Shown piece by piece: positions 17,637-28,238 of a DNA stretch of 64,000 bases (position 1 is its first letter; each line of letters begins with the position of its first letter). Below the pieces are notes generated by a model. The model saw only the letters and a list, made by a program, of their open reading frames with translations, was not told the origin of the DNA and did no database searches. Made by a program: the position numbers and the translations under genes. This DNA is from Bog-1340 sp964513515 (GTDB lineage Bacteria; Patescibacteriota; Minisyncoccia; Phycocordibacterales; GWA1-40-21): NCBI GenBank assembly GCA_964513515.1, contig CAZEMP010000002.1, forward strand, positions 62,001-126,000, given 5' to 3'.

Positions 17637-20180
17637 CTAAGGGTTTTTCTTCATCTCGTCTTGTAGATCTTTTAGGATCTTCTTTTTCATAGCTTCATCT
17701 TTTGCATTATCTTCACTATATTTTACATTTTCAGCCGCTTTACTTAAAGCCTCCCCTTCTTCTGGTGTCACTAATCTTAGCAAGTTTAATATAAAGTCTC
17801 GTTGACTTTTTGCATAATTTTTCTTCATCTTAGCTCTGTTAATTAAGAATTGATGAAGGGAATTTTGATTTTTATCATTTAGTATTCCAAACTCTGTAGA
17901 CTCTCTTGCTTCCTTGAGTATATCTTCTTCAAGGACCTTAAGCGTCTTTAATTCTTTATCTAACTTTTTCTTTTCAGCATCCACTAATTCATCACCTCTT
18001 TTTTTAATCTCTTCTTCTTTATCTTTGATTTGTTTTTCAACTGATGCTATTTGATCATCGAACATATTTGCCCTACCCTTTTTTAGTTCATCTTCCAACT
18101 TCTTCCTTTCCGCCTCTATTTTCATAATTGAAGAGTCTCCTGCAAAATCATCACGTTTAACTTTATTTATTTTTTCCTCTTTTTCTTCTATTGCAACACC
18201 CATACCTTTGCCAGTATCCCTTCGGCTAATATCTTCAGCTCTTTGTTTTACTTTTGTTTCTATTCCAAAAGAAGTTTCATCTCGTTTTCTAAATTCAAGT
18301 TCCTGTATTTGATTTTGGAGTTCCGTTTTTTTCTTAGGATCTGTTTCTAGTAGCATTCTTCCTTCCAGCTCGGCTATTTTTTTATCAAAATCTTCAATTT
18401 TTTTCTTATCAGCTTTATCAGTTTTTTCTGCTGATTCTGCATATTTTTTGGCTTTTTCTTCTACCTCTTTAGTTTTTGAAGCTTGACTGCCCGCAAAACC
18501 AGTTTCTTTTACATTTTTATAAGCACCACCAGCTTTTAGTGAATCTGCATCTACCAAATCTGTACCACCAGCAAATCCTTTGGCCTGTGAATAGACTTCT
18601 TTAAACGTACTAGTATTTCTAGCGTCAAAGGTTGCATTTGCAGTTCCTTTAAGTCCAGAACTTGTCATTTTTGCTAAAGTTCCCATAGCTCCACCCTTAG
18701 CACCTCGCTGTTCAAGAGTTGCTCCAAAATCTCTAATAGCACCAGCAGCTACCCTTCCAACAGTTTGTCTCGCTAGAAGTGCAGTTCCTCCTGTAGTTGC
18801 TCCAAGAGCAAGTCCTGTTGCAGAAGAAGCAAGTTTTCCAGCAATATCTCCCATTTCTCCCGCGTATCCTTTCAATATTTTTACTGATTTTAGCAACATA
18901 TAAACTACAAAGAAAAAGTTGAAAGCAACCACCATAGGGTTATCTATTTTTGATATTGGTAGTGCTTGAGAAATTCTTATTATTAATAGCATGAAGAACA
19001 TAAATAGAGGCGCTATTAAAGCCTGATCCATCAAATTTTTTCTCCAGTTCTTAGAGTGTTCACTAAGTCCAGGAACAACATCACCAACGAATCCTATAGG
19101 TGAAGTTGCCATTAAAAAAACTAGCATTACAAGTCTACCAATAAGTATTCCAGCAAGTAATACAAACAAATAAGTAGTTACTAAATATAGAATTAATTTA
19201 ATTACTGTACTTAATAAAGCCGCTATTCCAGTCACACCAGAGGGACTACCGCTAAGCGAGCTATTGTTAGATATCCCAGTGAGATTTAAACCATCCATAA
19301 TTCTTCCACTCAGATCAATTTGAAGTATATTGACACCAGCATAACCTGCTTGCTGGGGTACTACTTCTTGCGTGGTATCAGTTATTATTTTTGTTGGGGT
19401 AAATAATTTTTGTGTGGCGGCTGTTGTTGACTCAGTTGTCAAAGTTATCTGATTGTATATAGAAGTAGCTACTATGTTGCTGGCATCTACAACTATTCTT
19501 GTCGCAAATAAACTAAAATTAATTAAGAAGGCGGCCACTATTATATTCTTCAGAGTATCTTTTGATGCAGAGCCATATATGATTTGTTGTATAGCCGCAT
19601 ACAAGAGTACAAAAATAAAGAAAATATTTGCAGTATCTCTTATTAAAACCCAAACGCTTTGTATCGTAGTCTCCATAACTTTAAAACCTTCACCGTAAAT
19701 ACTGTATTGAATAGAATAATCTAAAATAACACCAGAAATAGCCATACAGAAAGAGGCAATTGGTATAGTAACAAACTCTAAAATCGTAACAACAAAATCA
19801 ATTGTTACATCTTTCATAAAACCAGTTGAATTTTCAATCATTTGCCAAAACCTTGCCCAACCCTCTTTTTCTGTTTGTATTCCCTTGGAAACATTATAAT
19901 CGTCTACTAGTTTGGCTGCATTTTCTAAACCCAACTGAACCATTTCGTCAGTTGTGAGATCACGCCCCCCCTCCTTTACCTCATGCCACACATTAGTACC
20001 TTTTTGATTAAAAAAACCATATTTTTCATTTAGGGGTATATACACATATCTAATACTTGTTTTGGGATCAGTCCATTGAGGGCTGTTGGCGGCGAATGCA
20101 AATTTAAAAGAGAAAAGACCGCTTACTATAATAATAGCAAGAATAAGCGCAATAGATTTTTTTGTAAAAAATCTTTTCAT
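17637..20180 (-). CDS. VirB6/TrbL-like polytopic membrane protein with long coiled-coil tail
   Basis: 847 residues. It has a signal peptide or first helix (about 10-30), then several membrane helices between 125 and 440, including FFIFVLLYAAIQQIIYG and LVMLVFLMATSPIGFVGDVV, a TrbL/VirB6 feature. A Gly/Ala-rich stretch is at 450-520, and a lysine/glutamate-rich coiled coil from about 570 to the end. VirB6 proteins form part of the inner-membrane channel. The cytoplasmic coiled tail is longer than in classical VirB6. Confidence 0.75.
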   Translation of the reverse strand: MKRFFTKKSIALILAIIIVSGLFSFKFAFAANSPQWTDPKTSIRYVYIPLNEKYGFFNQKGTNVWHEVKEGGRDLTTDEMVQLGLENAAKLVDDYNVSKGIQTEKEGWARFWQMIENSTGFMKDVTIDFVVTILEFVTIPIASFCMAISGVILDYSIQYSIYGEGFKVMETTIQSVWVLIRDTANIFFIFVLLYAAIQQIIYGSASKDTLKNIIVAAFLINFSLFATRIVVDASNIVATSIYNQITLTTESTTAATQKLFTPTKIITDTTQEVVPQQAGYAGVNILQIDLSGRIMDGLNLTGISNNSSLSGSPSGVTGIAALLSTVIKLILYLVTTYLFVLLAGILIGRLVMLVFLMATSPIGFVGDVVPGLSEHSKNWRKNLMDQALIAPLFMFFMLLIIRISQALPISKIDNPMVVAFNFFFVVYMLLKSVKILKGYAGEMGDIAGKLASSATGLALGATTGGTALLARQTVGRVAAGAIRDFGATLEQRGAKGGAMGTLAKMTSSGLKGTANATFDARNTSTFKEVYSQAKGFAGGTDLVDADSLKAGGAYKNVKETGFAGSQASKTKEVEEKAKKYAESAEKTDKADKKKIEDFDKKIAELEGRMLLETDPKKKTELQNQIQELEFRKRDETSFGIETKVKQRAEDISRRDTGKGMGVAIEEKEEKINKVKRDDFAGDSSIMKIEAERKKLEDELKKGRANMFDDQIASVEKQIKDKEEEIKKRGDELVDAEKKKLDKELKTLKVLEEDILKEARESTEFGILNDKNQNSLHQFLINRAKMKKNYAKSQRDFILNLLRLVTPEEGEALSKAAENVKYSEDNAKDEAMKKKILKDLQDEMKKNP

Positions 20181-20234
20181 TTAACAAATAAATTATAACA
20201 TGTACAAAACAAAATGGTAATTAAAAGTTAACAG

Positions 20235-20308
20235 TGTCATTCCCGTGCAAATGAGAATCCAGATTTTGTTTAATTAAGATGGATTCCCGTTTGCACGGGA
20301 ATGACAGC
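20235..20308. repeat. REP-like interspersed palindromic repeat, copy B
   Basis: Half-units GTCATTCCCGTGCAAATGAG and GGATTCCCGTTTGCACGGGA face each other across about 25 bp. It is the same family as at 181 and 62308. It lies in the 225-bp spacer before the VirB6-like gene. Confidence 0.8.
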
Positions 20309-20335
20309 TGCACATAAATTAAATCTAATTTTGTA

Positions 20336-20399
20336 GTAAACCGAGGACTCGCCTTTTCCCGTCATTTCATTCCTCCTCAAGGCAAGACCTCCGTTTACT
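20336..20399. other. Structured hairpin element in the VirB6-like leader
   Basis: GTAAACCGAGG pairs with CCTCCGTTTAC (one mismatch), and inside it GCCTT pairs with AAGGC around a purine/pyrimidine-biased loop. On the minus strand the loop carries GAGGAGG followed by ATG, a tiny frame of about 31 codons running into the REP copy. It may be a transcription-processing or attenuation element between two T4SS genes. Confidence 0.45.
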
Positions 20400-20405
20400 T
20401 AATTT

Positions 20406-22388
20406 TTAAAAAGTTACATAGCTTCCACCTAATGTTTGGCTTTGTGTGCTTGCAGATGTAGTTATTTGGAGAGTTTTAGTCAAGTCTATCGGACATAGTA
20501 GAGAATTATACATATTTCTTACTCCACGAAGCCAAGTCTTTATATTTTCTACCATTTTTACTTGAGGATCCGTATTAAATGAAGTCGAATTTACCGGAAT
20601 CATTGCATCTGATACGGCTGTAATATTTCCTGCGGCACGAACGGCATTTAATGCTTTATCAAGAAGAATGATATGCCCATTAGAATTTTCTAAGGCAGCG
20701 GTTATTACCTTAAAATTCCAAGGTATAGACGCTATTATTCTTTCTGAATCAGGTTTTCCTTCTATATTCGTTATAACATTTGACCTTATTAGAGCTGATC
20801 TAAGATTGGTATCAATTCTGTTATATTTTATATTACAAGCACTTGATAAAGAGAATACGTCTTTGCCTGAAGTGAGAACATTTTGTGCAACCAAATGTGT
20901 ATTTTGATAATCTTTCTCTGATTTTAGCAGGGAGTTTATAAGGCTACTTGCATTGTTCTTGGCTCTATCTAGTGCAGTAAGAGTATAATTACCCAAATTA
21001 CCCAGAGTGGAATCGAATGTTATATCTGATATGGTACCAATTGCTGAATCTGGAGTGTTATTAAATATATCAGCAAGTGTTTTGCTTGGGGTTGATGTAG
21101 AGAACCAATTTGTCGTGGAGGTGCTAAATACTAGAGGTCCAAAATTATTTACTGTGAAAGCTGTAGTTGTAGGAATGGTAACATCTGGATTGCCCCAGTC
21201 CATATTATTCCAAGCTATTTGTTCATTAGATAGATCATTTATGTTTTTATTGTATTCATTTATCGAATCGGTCCATGCAGTACCAAGGGCAGCATTATAT
21301 TTTGCGTTTGCTGGAGTATTACCACAAAGTACACCACATTCTAATTCGTCTAATACCCACGCCATGGCAGCACCTATCAAAGCTCCAAATATTTGATCTA
21401 GACCATCAGATAGTGTGGCTAGTTCCGCCTGTCTTTCTTGCGTCGTTGCTTTTTGTTGAAGCTTGGCTGTGATAATGGATCCTGGAGTTCTTGTAGCACA
21501 ATCTGGAAGACCAACACTGACTACATTTTTTGGGGGGGCTGGTCGATCTCTAGAATCTGCAATGTATTCTCTTGATTTTTGTGTGTCACCATTTGCAAAT
21601 GTATAATTATCAACACAAACTTTATATGAAAGTGCACCCTGACCATTTAGCAGATCTATTTTTTTTGTTTCTTGAGCTGTAGCTATTTTTGCATCCATAT
21701 CAGCTTTTGCTATAAGATAAGCACCCACCGGACTATTTTGAGGTTGTAATGTATTTTTAAGCCATGCATGCCATCCACCACCACGAGTAAAGTTGCTTAC
21801 AGTTCTGCCATTAATTCTTCCATCTTTGTCTATAACTACGGACCTACCGTTTAGATCAATAATAACTGTGGCAGTATTTGCAGCAGCATTAACATTTCTT
21901 GATATTTGAGTAAGAGTACAACCTATTCCCTGTAGTCCGTAACCATAGCTTAGTTGAAGCGCGAGTTTTACTTGAATCTTAAAAGGGTCACACAAAAAGC
22001 TTAGGTTTGAGTTGGTTGCAAATATTTCTCCCACGACCTGATCACCTATTCCACCAGGCCCAGTCAAAAATTTACCTACATCAGCTACATATGCCGGACT
22101 ACCATTAAAACCTGTATTTATCCACTCAACAGTTGCTCTTGAAACCATCGCTATAAGTTTCATTGCAAGAATATGAGCCACCTTTTTTTGACTTATTTGC
22201 AAGTAACGTTCTGAATGCTCCCAAACATATTGGATAGAATTTCTAAAAGTGTCCCATACCTGGTTAAAAGAGTTTGCTAAAGCAGCATCTGCTCTTTTTG
22301 GTGCTGCTAAAAAGGTCAAATTCATAGATAGAATAGAGACTATCAGCATAAAAACTATTCTTTTTTTAAAACCTTTTTGGAAATTCAT
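20406..22388 (-). CDS. Large secreted protein of the T4SS-like cluster
   Basis: 660 residues with a signal peptide (about 10-35, MLIVSILSMNLTFLAAPKRADA). A helical N-terminal third follows (VWEHSERYLQISQKKVAHIL). Cys-containing patches are at 122, 137, 278, 300 and a CGVLCG near 350. A long Thr/Ser/Asn-rich part precedes a C-terminal domain with SACNIKYNRIDTNL. I do not recognise a named family. Its place upstream of the VirB6-like gene suggests a surface or channel component. Confidence 0.55.
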   Translation of the reverse strand: MNFQKGFKKRIVFMLIVSILSMNLTFLAAPKRADAALANSFNQVWDTFRNSIQYVWEHSERYLQISQKKVAHILAMKLIAMVSRATVEWINTGFNGSPAYVADVGKFLTGPGGIGDQVVGEIFATNSNLSFLCDPFKIQVKLALQLSYGYGLQGIGCTLTQISRNVNAAANTATVIIDLNGRSVVIDKDGRINGRTVSNFTRGGGWHAWLKNTLQPQNSPVGAYLIAKADMDAKIATAQETKKIDLLNGQGALSYKVCVDNYTFANGDTQKSREYIADSRDRPAPPKNVVSVGLPDCATRTPGSIITAKLQQKATTQERQAELATLSDGLDQIFGALIGAAMAWVLDELECGVLCGNTPANAKYNAALGTAWTDSINEYNKNINDLSNEQIAWNNMDWGNPDVTIPTTTAFTVNNFGPLVFSTSTTNWFSTSTPSKTLADIFNNTPDSAIGTISDITFDSTLGNLGNYTLTALDRAKNNASSLINSLLKSEKDYQNTHLVAQNVLTSGKDVFSLSSACNIKYNRIDTNLRSALIRSNVITNIEGKPDSERIIASIPWNFKVITAALENSNGHIILLDKALNAVRAAGNITAVSDAMIPVNSTSFNTDPQVKMVENIKTWLRGVRNMYNSLLCPIDLTKTLQITTSASTQSQTLGGSYVTF

Positions 22389-22449
22389 TATTCTAAATCC
22401 TTTTATATATTTACTTTCCCTACCAATACCTTCTATTGTATACCTATCT

Positions 22450-23445
22450 TTATATTTTTAAAATACTGTCTATTGTACTCATGGTTGAAAATAGATCTTT
22501 GATTGTGCTGTTATATATTGCCAAGTTTGAAAAAATATTTAAGGAATCTTTATCTGAGTTTGCTATATCTTTGTCTATCGCAATTATTATTTCTAGATCA
22601 TTTATTATTTTTAAATGATAACTCACATCGTAATAGCCTATGGCAACGGGCAGGGGCATTTTCACAAGATTATTTACAATTGATTGGTATTTATCAGTTA
22701 ATTTTAATAATTCTACTCTTGTGCTAGTAGCACCATTTGAGATGTATGAGCCGATCAAATCCATATCCGTTCCTATGATTGGAGCTAACATTAAAGATTG
22801 TGATGCAAAACCCTTTACATAATCAATCATGTTTTTATTTAGGTTTGTGATATCTGTCTTTAACAAATTTAAATCGGTGATTTTTGTTACACCGGTATAT
22901 TTTTTTACCGGAAGATCACTTAAACTTTTTGAGAGTATAGAATTAATAGTATATTCATCGAGCGAGCCGCTTATTGGTTGAGAAGCAATAACATTTGATA
23001 CCAGGTTTCTTGAAAATCTATCTATTTCATTCAGTTTCTCATATTCTTCGAGTGCTTTTTTATTTTCTTCTATTATTTGTGGATCTATTTTGTCGGTCGG
23101 CTCTTCATTATTTATTGCCGTATTTGCTTTTAAGGCATCTCTATTTTGTGAAATCTCGTCAAAGTCTGATGTCCCATCTCCATCAGTATCTGTTTTTTTA
23201 GGATCAGTACCATAAAGACCCTCTTTCCAGTCTGGTAGACCATCATTATCAGTATCTGTATTTATAATACCGTATGTTGTATCTGTTGTAGAAACAAGAT
23301 CACCATTTACGTAGTTTGTTGTATTTGATCTCCAAAAATTGAATATTATAGCCAAAAGAATAATAGCTATAGCTATAGATAGTGCCACCACAAATTTTTT
23401 AGATGGTAAATATTTTTTATCTATCATGCTGAATATTACTAGCAA
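22450..23445 (-). CDS. Membrane-anchored protein with thrombospondin type 3-like calcium repeats
   Basis: 331 residues. One N-terminal membrane helix (about 18-40) precedes Asp-rich repeats TDTDNDGLPDWKEGLYGTDP and DTDGDGTSDFDE (about 68-108), typical of calcium-binding TSP3 repeats. The remaining 220 residues are helical with no clear motif. It is the first gene of the T4SS-like minus-strand run, so an extracellular structural role is likely but inferred. Confidence 0.65.
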   Translation of the reverse strand: MLVIFSMIDKKYLPSKKFVVALSIAIAIILLAIIFNFWRSNTTNYVNGDLVSTTDTTYGIINTDTDNDGLPDWKEGLYGTDPKKTDTDGDGTSDFDEISQNRDALKANTAINNEEPTDKIDPQIIEENKKALEEYEKLNEIDRFSRNLVSNVIASQPISGSLDEYTINSILSKSLSDLPVKKYTGVTKITDLNLLKTDITNLNKNMIDYVKGFASQSLMLAPIIGTDMDLIGSYISNGATSTRVELLKLTDKYQSIVNNLVKMPLPVAIGYYDVSYHLKIINDLEIIIAIDKDIANSDKDSLNIFSNLAIYNSTIKDLFSTMSTIDSILKI

Positions 23446-23504
23446 TTATATAATTAATGATGACAAAATACAATGATAAATAGGCACGTTTGATGTTTTT
23501 TGGG

Positions 23505-25061
23505 TCAGTTTTGCTGATAAGAGTTTTTTTCTATATTTTTAATAAAATCTATGTTGTGAGGTAAGTAGTTCCAAACTATCGGTATCATAAGTTTTTCAAC
23601 TGGTGCGAAGTTGTTTGTAAGTATGGTCGATGTAGCATTTGTAAAATATTTTGTAGGTGCCATTCTTTTATATAAGAAACTCTTATTTTGCTTTAATTTT
23701 TGGTATAGATCGGTCTCTTTTAACGGTAGTTCCCCATTTATTCCTATCAGCACAATATTTTGTACATATTCTGGATTATCATCAAAACTAAAAATATAAA
23801 AATTTGGAAAACTTATTTTAAAAGTATTCAATACACTTTTTGTAAACTCCGACTTTTCACCAACGAGAGCCCCAACAAAATTTATTGCATAAATGCCATT
23901 GTCATTTAGTCTGTTTTTTACCTCAGCATTCCACTCTTTAGTTAATAGATACCATGGGACAGAAATAAAAGAATTATAGGCATCACCAAAGATCAAATCA
24001 TATTTTTTGTCATCCTTGCTTATAATTACTTTCGCATCACCAAGGATTGTGTCGATAGCGTAATCTTTTAAGCCAAAATAATCTTCACTAATTTTTTTTA
24101 TTTCTGGATCCATTTCTATAACAGATACAATACTATCCTTATAATAACCTTTAAAATATTTAGGCATTGTATATGCACCAGCTCCTATTACTAATATATT
24201 TTTTATCTCATTTTTTAAATAAGAAAAAACCGGATACATTTCCGGATAAAAATACTCGCTAACATTTTCTGGCAATACACTGTGAGCATCAGTGTCTAAT
24301 ACTAAAACCCTTGACTGCCCAAAGGTTGGAATATATGTATCAAAAATCTTCGCATTATAATAATTGGTTTCTTTTTGAAACACCAAGCTTCCCTCACCGC
24401 TAGCTTTTCCCGAAGTTAAAAAATATAAAGTGAAAATAATTAGTAAAATAATTGATAAATTAACATTAAACTTATTCTTTTCTAGAAATTTAATACCTGT
24501 AAGTAAAAGAATAAAAGCTACAACAAAAAGCGTTTCAGTACTTCCAATTGTAGATATAAAAACAAATCCAGTTAAAAATACACCAAGAACGCTACCTATA
24601 GACCAAACAGCTGATAATATCCCATATTCACTACCTATTTTTGAAAAATCATCAGCAAAGTTTTTGAGTATTATTGGCTGAAGTGTACCTATAGATATGG
24701 CAGGAAGTAAAAATAAATATATAGACAGGAGCAAATTTAACCACAAAATTGAATTTGAACTGTTAACTAAAAATTCAGTATTTTTTGACAATATTGGAAT
24801 TATAAAAATAAATATTGATGAAGCTAAAAAGGCAAATGATAAAGTATCCTTGTTTTCTGTTTTGTCTGCTAACTTTCCTCCGATAAAATTTCCTAAAGAT
24901 AGGCCCAGTAAAGTTATTCCTATTACAGATGTCCATGTAAAAACCGAACTACCAATTATTGGTGCCACAATTCTAGAAGATATTAATTCTACTGTCATTA
25001 TTGAAAACCCAGCAATAAACGAAGCAACGGTATAGATTATTTTTTTACTTGATATTGTCAT
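23505..25061 (-). CDS. Membrane-fused spermidine synthase-like protein
   Basis: 518 residues. The N-terminal half has about seven hydrophobic helices (residues 5-210). The C-terminal half is a Rossmann methyltransferase-like fold with VLVIGAGAYTMPKYF (about 288), SVIEMDPEI and LIFGDAYNSF, as in SpeE. The usual glycine-rich GGGDG is GAGAY here, so true spermidine synthase activity is uncertain. Such MFS-like SpeE fusions are known. It ends 1 nt from rsmA. Confidence 0.75.
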   Translation of the reverse strand: MTISSKKIIYTVASFIAGFSIMTVELISSRIVAPIIGSSVFTWTSVIGITLLGLSLGNFIGGKLADKTENKDTLSFAFLASSIFIFIIPILSKNTEFLVNSSNSILWLNLLLSIYLFLLPAISIGTLQPIILKNFADDFSKIGSEYGILSAVWSIGSVLGVFLTGFVFISTIGSTETLFVVAFILLLTGIKFLEKNKFNVNLSIILLIIFTLYFLTSGKASGEGSLVFQKETNYYNAKIFDTYIPTFGQSRVLVLDTDAHSVLPENVSEYFYPEMYPVFSYLKNEIKNILVIGAGAYTMPKYFKGYYKDSIVSVIEMDPEIKKISEDYFGLKDYAIDTILGDAKVIISKDDKKYDLIFGDAYNSFISVPWYLLTKEWNAEVKNRLNDNGIYAINFVGALVGEKSEFTKSVLNTFKISFPNFYIFSFDDNPEYVQNIVLIGINGELPLKETDLYQKLKQNKSFLYKRMAPTKYFTNATSTILTNNFAPVEKLMIPIVWNYLPHNIDFIKNIEKNSYQQN

Positions 25062-25062
25062 T

Positions 25063-25905
25063 TTATATAACCAATTTTTTTATTAGTTCTTTCCAATCAT
25101 TAAGTTTTAGATCTTCAGACCGTGCCTTTTCTGATATTTTTAAGTCTTGAAATATTTTTAACAAATCATTTTTTCCATATCTTTCTTTTAAATTTGCTAT
25201 AAGCATCTTTCTTTTGTGCGCAAATCCTGTTTTTATCACATTAAAAAATTTTTCTTCACTCATTTCTTCAAAAAAAACTTTAGAAATATTATCTATAAGC
25301 AAAATAGCAGAATCCACTTTTGGTTTTGGGCTAAAATTTTCTTTTTCTACCTTCATTATTTTTTTTGCTACCCCGTACGCTTTTACAGATAAAGAAAGCA
25401 AGCTTTCTTTTCCATCTCTAGCCACAATCCTGTCCGCGATTTCTTTTTGTACCATTATGACAAGTTTTTTTGGTTGAATATTTCCAGATAAGAATTTTCT
25501 GAATATTAGGCCAGTAATATAGTATGGAATGTTGGCAACCACCTTATAGTCACCATTTTTTAAGCCAGTCCACGCAAGGTCCAATTCTAAAACATCGCCA
25601 TGAATAAGGTTAAATTTGCCACTTTCAGTTTCTTTTAAAAACTTTTCATTTAACAGATCTATAAGTCTGTCATCTTTTTCTACCGCGAATATTTTTGCAC
25701 CCGTTTCTAAAAGTTTTTCTGTAAGAGCGCCCTGTCCCGGCCCAATCTCAAGCACAGTATCAGCAGACGTGATTTTTCCAGCATCTATCATGGCAGCTAA
25801 AGCCCTTTTTGACTTTAGGAAGTTTTGTCCCAGTGACTTTTTCGCATGTATTGCTTCTGTATTTTGCATTTCAATTTTTGAATTATTTGTAGACATTAGT
25901 ATCAT
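25063..25905 (-). CDS. rsmA: 16S rRNA dimethyladenosine transferase RsmA/KsgA
   Basis: Dimethylates two adenines near the 3' end of 16S rRNA, a late step of 30S assembly. The 280-residue frame shows SLGQNFLKS, SAM-binding VLEIGPGQGALTEKL and the catalytic NIPYYITG. The first nine codons lie inside an ACGAAT-type repeat. The ATG at 25869 (MQNTEAIHAKKS) would give a 268-residue protein and may be the real start. Confidence 0.93.
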   Translation of the reverse strand: MILMSTNNSKIEMQNTEAIHAKKSLGQNFLKSKRALAAMIDAGKITSADTVLEIGPGQGALTEKLLETGAKIFAVEKDDRLIDLLNEKFLKETESGKFNLIHGDVLELDLAWTGLKNGDYKVVANIPYYITGLIFRKFLSGNIQPKKLVIMVQKEIADRIVARDGKESLLSLSVKAYGVAKKIMKVEKENFSPKPKVDSAILLIDNISKVFFEEMSEEKFFNVIKTGFAHKRKMLIANLKERYGKNDLLKIFQDLKISEKARSEDLKLNDWKELIKKLVI

Positions 25906-25929
25906 TTGTATAATTTGTTGATTCGTAAG
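25882..25929 (-). repeat. ACGAAT-type intergenic repeat, copy 3
   Basis: Homologous to copies at 11698, 12755 and 39914. It abuts the uvrD-like stop codon and overlaps the 5' end of the longest rsmA frame. Confidence 0.8.
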
Positions 25930-27873
25930 CTACCACTCTAAGTAAACAATCTTTTCTCTATATTCAAAGTTTTCCTCTTCTAAGAAATCATTATCAAATT
26001 CCCCGAGAAATATTGATGGTAAGTTCATCTGTTGTGAGCCAAAAATGGTTCTCATCTCCGCATAAGTCAAGAATAGCTTAATTCTTGCGCGAGTCAAAGC
26101 CACATAAAACAATCTTCTCTCCTCCTCCACTTCCTCTGGCGTTTTTTCTTCTGTGCCCATTCCTTGGTGTGGAAAAAGATCTTGTTCAAGGCCGGTGACA
26201 AAAACATAATCAAACTCCAAACCTTTTGATGCATGAACTGTCATAAGCTTTACTGCACTTTCATTTTTCTCGAGTGTGTCTTGATCTGAAGCTAAAGAGG
26301 CTTCTTCTAAAAGTTTTTCTATACCTTCTGGTTTTGGAAGATGATCATATTTTATTGCCAATGTTGCAAGCTCACGCATGTTTTCCAATCTTTCCCTATC
26401 TTCGTCATTACCTTTTTGTAATTCAAATTCTAGGCCAGATTCTTTTATTATATATTTCACGACTTCAGAAGGTTTTAATTTTTCTGTTTGACTCTTAATC
26501 TTTATTAGAAGATTGAAAAAATTATTTACTTTTTCTTTCACGCCGTCTGGTAATGTATCTTTTCCACCTGCAAAGATTTTTAAAATCGTAACCTTACCTA
26601 TTCCCCTTGCCGGAACATTTATTATTCTTTTTAGATCACTCAAACTTTCCGGATTTACACTGGCTCGAAGAAAAGACAAAATATCTTTAACCTCTTTTCT
26701 GTCAAAAAATTTTGTTCCGAGCACTTGGTACGGAACACTTTCTGTTAGAAACGCTTCTTCAAGTACACGAGATTGAAAGTTCGCTCTATATAGTACAGCT
26801 ATTTCTCTAGGACTTACGCCATTTGCTATGAGTTCTTGTGATTTCCTGGCTATAAATCTGGCCTCCTCGATTTCATTTAAAGCCTTTAAAAATGAGACTT
26901 TTTCACCAATATCGTTTTTCGTGAATAGGTTTTTTTCTCTTCGTAATTTGTTTTTTTGTATTACCTCGTTTGCTACAGCGAGAATGGTTTGTGTAGAGCG
27001 ATAATTCTCTTCAAGCAAGATCACTCTAGCTTCTGGATAGTCTTTTTCAAAACTTAAAATATTTTGAATATCTGCACCGCGCCAACTATAAATACTCTGG
27101 TCTATATCCCCCACAACACAAATATTTCTAAACTTTTCTGCCAAAAGTTTTGCAGTCATGTACTGAACTTTATTTGTATCTTGATATTCATCAATGTGAA
27201 TATATTTCCAAAGATTTTGATATTTTTCTAAAATATCTTTATTGTTTTTTAATATGTTATAAGTTTTTAGTAATAGGTCATCAAAATCTAAAGCTTTTTC
27301 TTCAGCAAGTTTTTTTTCATACAATGGCCAAACTTTTGCTGTGACAGATTTTAATGTATATCCATCTTCTGCGTCAGTAGAATAATTTTCGATTGTATTT
27401 AAATCCCCTTTTTCGCGAGATATGATATTTAAAATTTTATTTGGTTCAAATTGTTTTGGATCTATATCTAAACTTTTCAAACACTCTTTTATAAGCTTTG
27501 AAGAATCGCTTCTGTCCATAATGCTAAAGTTTCTTGTAAGACCAATGAGTCTGCTATTTTCTTTTAATATATGTACTCCAAGTGAATGGAACGTACTTAC
27601 AAAAGGCTTGTAATGATAGCTGAGCGGAATGTTTAATGTCTTGTCTTCAGCAATTATTTTCTCAACCCTTTCGCGCATCTCTTTAGCTGCCTTGTTTGTG
27701 AATGTTATGGCTAAGATATTTTCTGGATGAACCCCATCTTTGATCAGATGTAGTATTCTATGCGCCAAAGTCTTGGTTTTGCCTGCACCAGCTCCAGCAA
27801 TTATCAAAATAGGTCCGTTTTTTTGTAAAACAGCTTCTTTTTGTTGCACGTTTAATCCTAAAAGATGACTCAT
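25930..27873 (-). CDS. pcrA: UvrD/PcrA-family DNA helicase
   Basis: SF1A 3'-5' helicase for excision repair and replication restart. The 647-residue protein has Walker A GAGAGKTKTLAHR (about 26-38), TFTNKAAKEMRER (Ia), DEYQDTN (Walker B), GDIDQSIYSWRGA (motif III), ENYRSTQ, and VTGLEQDLFPH with VALTRAR (V-VI). At this length it lacks the extended C-terminal tail of long PcrA. TATATT lies 7 nt before the ATG. Confidence 0.93.
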   Translation of the reverse strand: MSHLLGLNVQQKEAVLQKNGPILIIAGAGAGKTKTLAHRILHLIKDGVHPENILAITFTNKAAKEMRERVEKIIAEDKTLNIPLSYHYKPFVSTFHSLGVHILKENSRLIGLTRNFSIMDRSDSSKLIKECLKSLDIDPKQFEPNKILNIISREKGDLNTIENYSTDAEDGYTLKSVTAKVWPLYEKKLAEEKALDFDDLLLKTYNILKNNKDILEKYQNLWKYIHIDEYQDTNKVQYMTAKLLAEKFRNICVVGDIDQSIYSWRGADIQNILSFEKDYPEARVILLEENYRSTQTILAVANEVIQKNKLRREKNLFTKNDIGEKVSFLKALNEIEEARFIARKSQELIANGVSPREIAVLYRANFQSRVLEEAFLTESVPYQVLGTKFFDRKEVKDILSFLRASVNPESLSDLKRIINVPARGIGKVTILKIFAGGKDTLPDGVKEKVNNFFNLLIKIKSQTEKLKPSEVVKYIIKESGLEFELQKGNDEDRERLENMRELATLAIKYDHLPKPEGIEKLLEEASLASDQDTLEKNESAVKLMTVHASKGLEFDYVFVTGLEQDLFPHQGMGTEEKTPEEVEEERRLFYVALTRARIKLFLTYAEMRTIFGSQQMNLPSIFLGEFDNDFLEEENFEYREKIVYLEW

Positions 27874-28238
27874 TCGGGTAAATATAACATAACTGAGCGA
27901 TAGTAAGTAATTTTATCTAAATTTATAGGTTTTTTTGCTATTTTAGTCTGGCAGAATTGCTTTTTTGTCTTTACTGTCAACTTTTAGTGAACAGTTTGGT
28001 TGTGGATAAGTAGGTTGACTACTACCCACCCAGGAGTATCATTATATACTGTGTTGATTCTGATACGGACGCGCAGAAATATGGCTATAAATAAGCATAT
28101 TTTTCAGAAGATACCGAAAACACATTAAAAAAGCGGCTTATTATAAGGAAAAATACTATAAATGGCTCAAAGAGTGGTTTAGACACCAAGGGTCAGTCAA
28201 TAAAATCTATATTTTTCACCATTTATTCAAGATGGTTT
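27874..28238. promoter_or_regulatory. Divergent intergenic region with DnaA box and TATGGCTATAAATA motif
   Basis: 365 bp between divergent uvrD-like and M23 genes. It holds an exact inverted DnaA box (28001-28009), then the word ATATGGCTATAAATAAG at 28079-28095. The same word recurs at 44254 and 45128, each time with a box or near-box upstream. Confidence 0.45.

Noticed and set aside
20290..20385. Minus-strand mini-frame of about 31 codons starting after GAGGAGG in the VirB6-like leader
   Set aside because: Its second half is the REP copy and its first half sits in a hairpin loop, so it is more likely an accident of repeat sequence.
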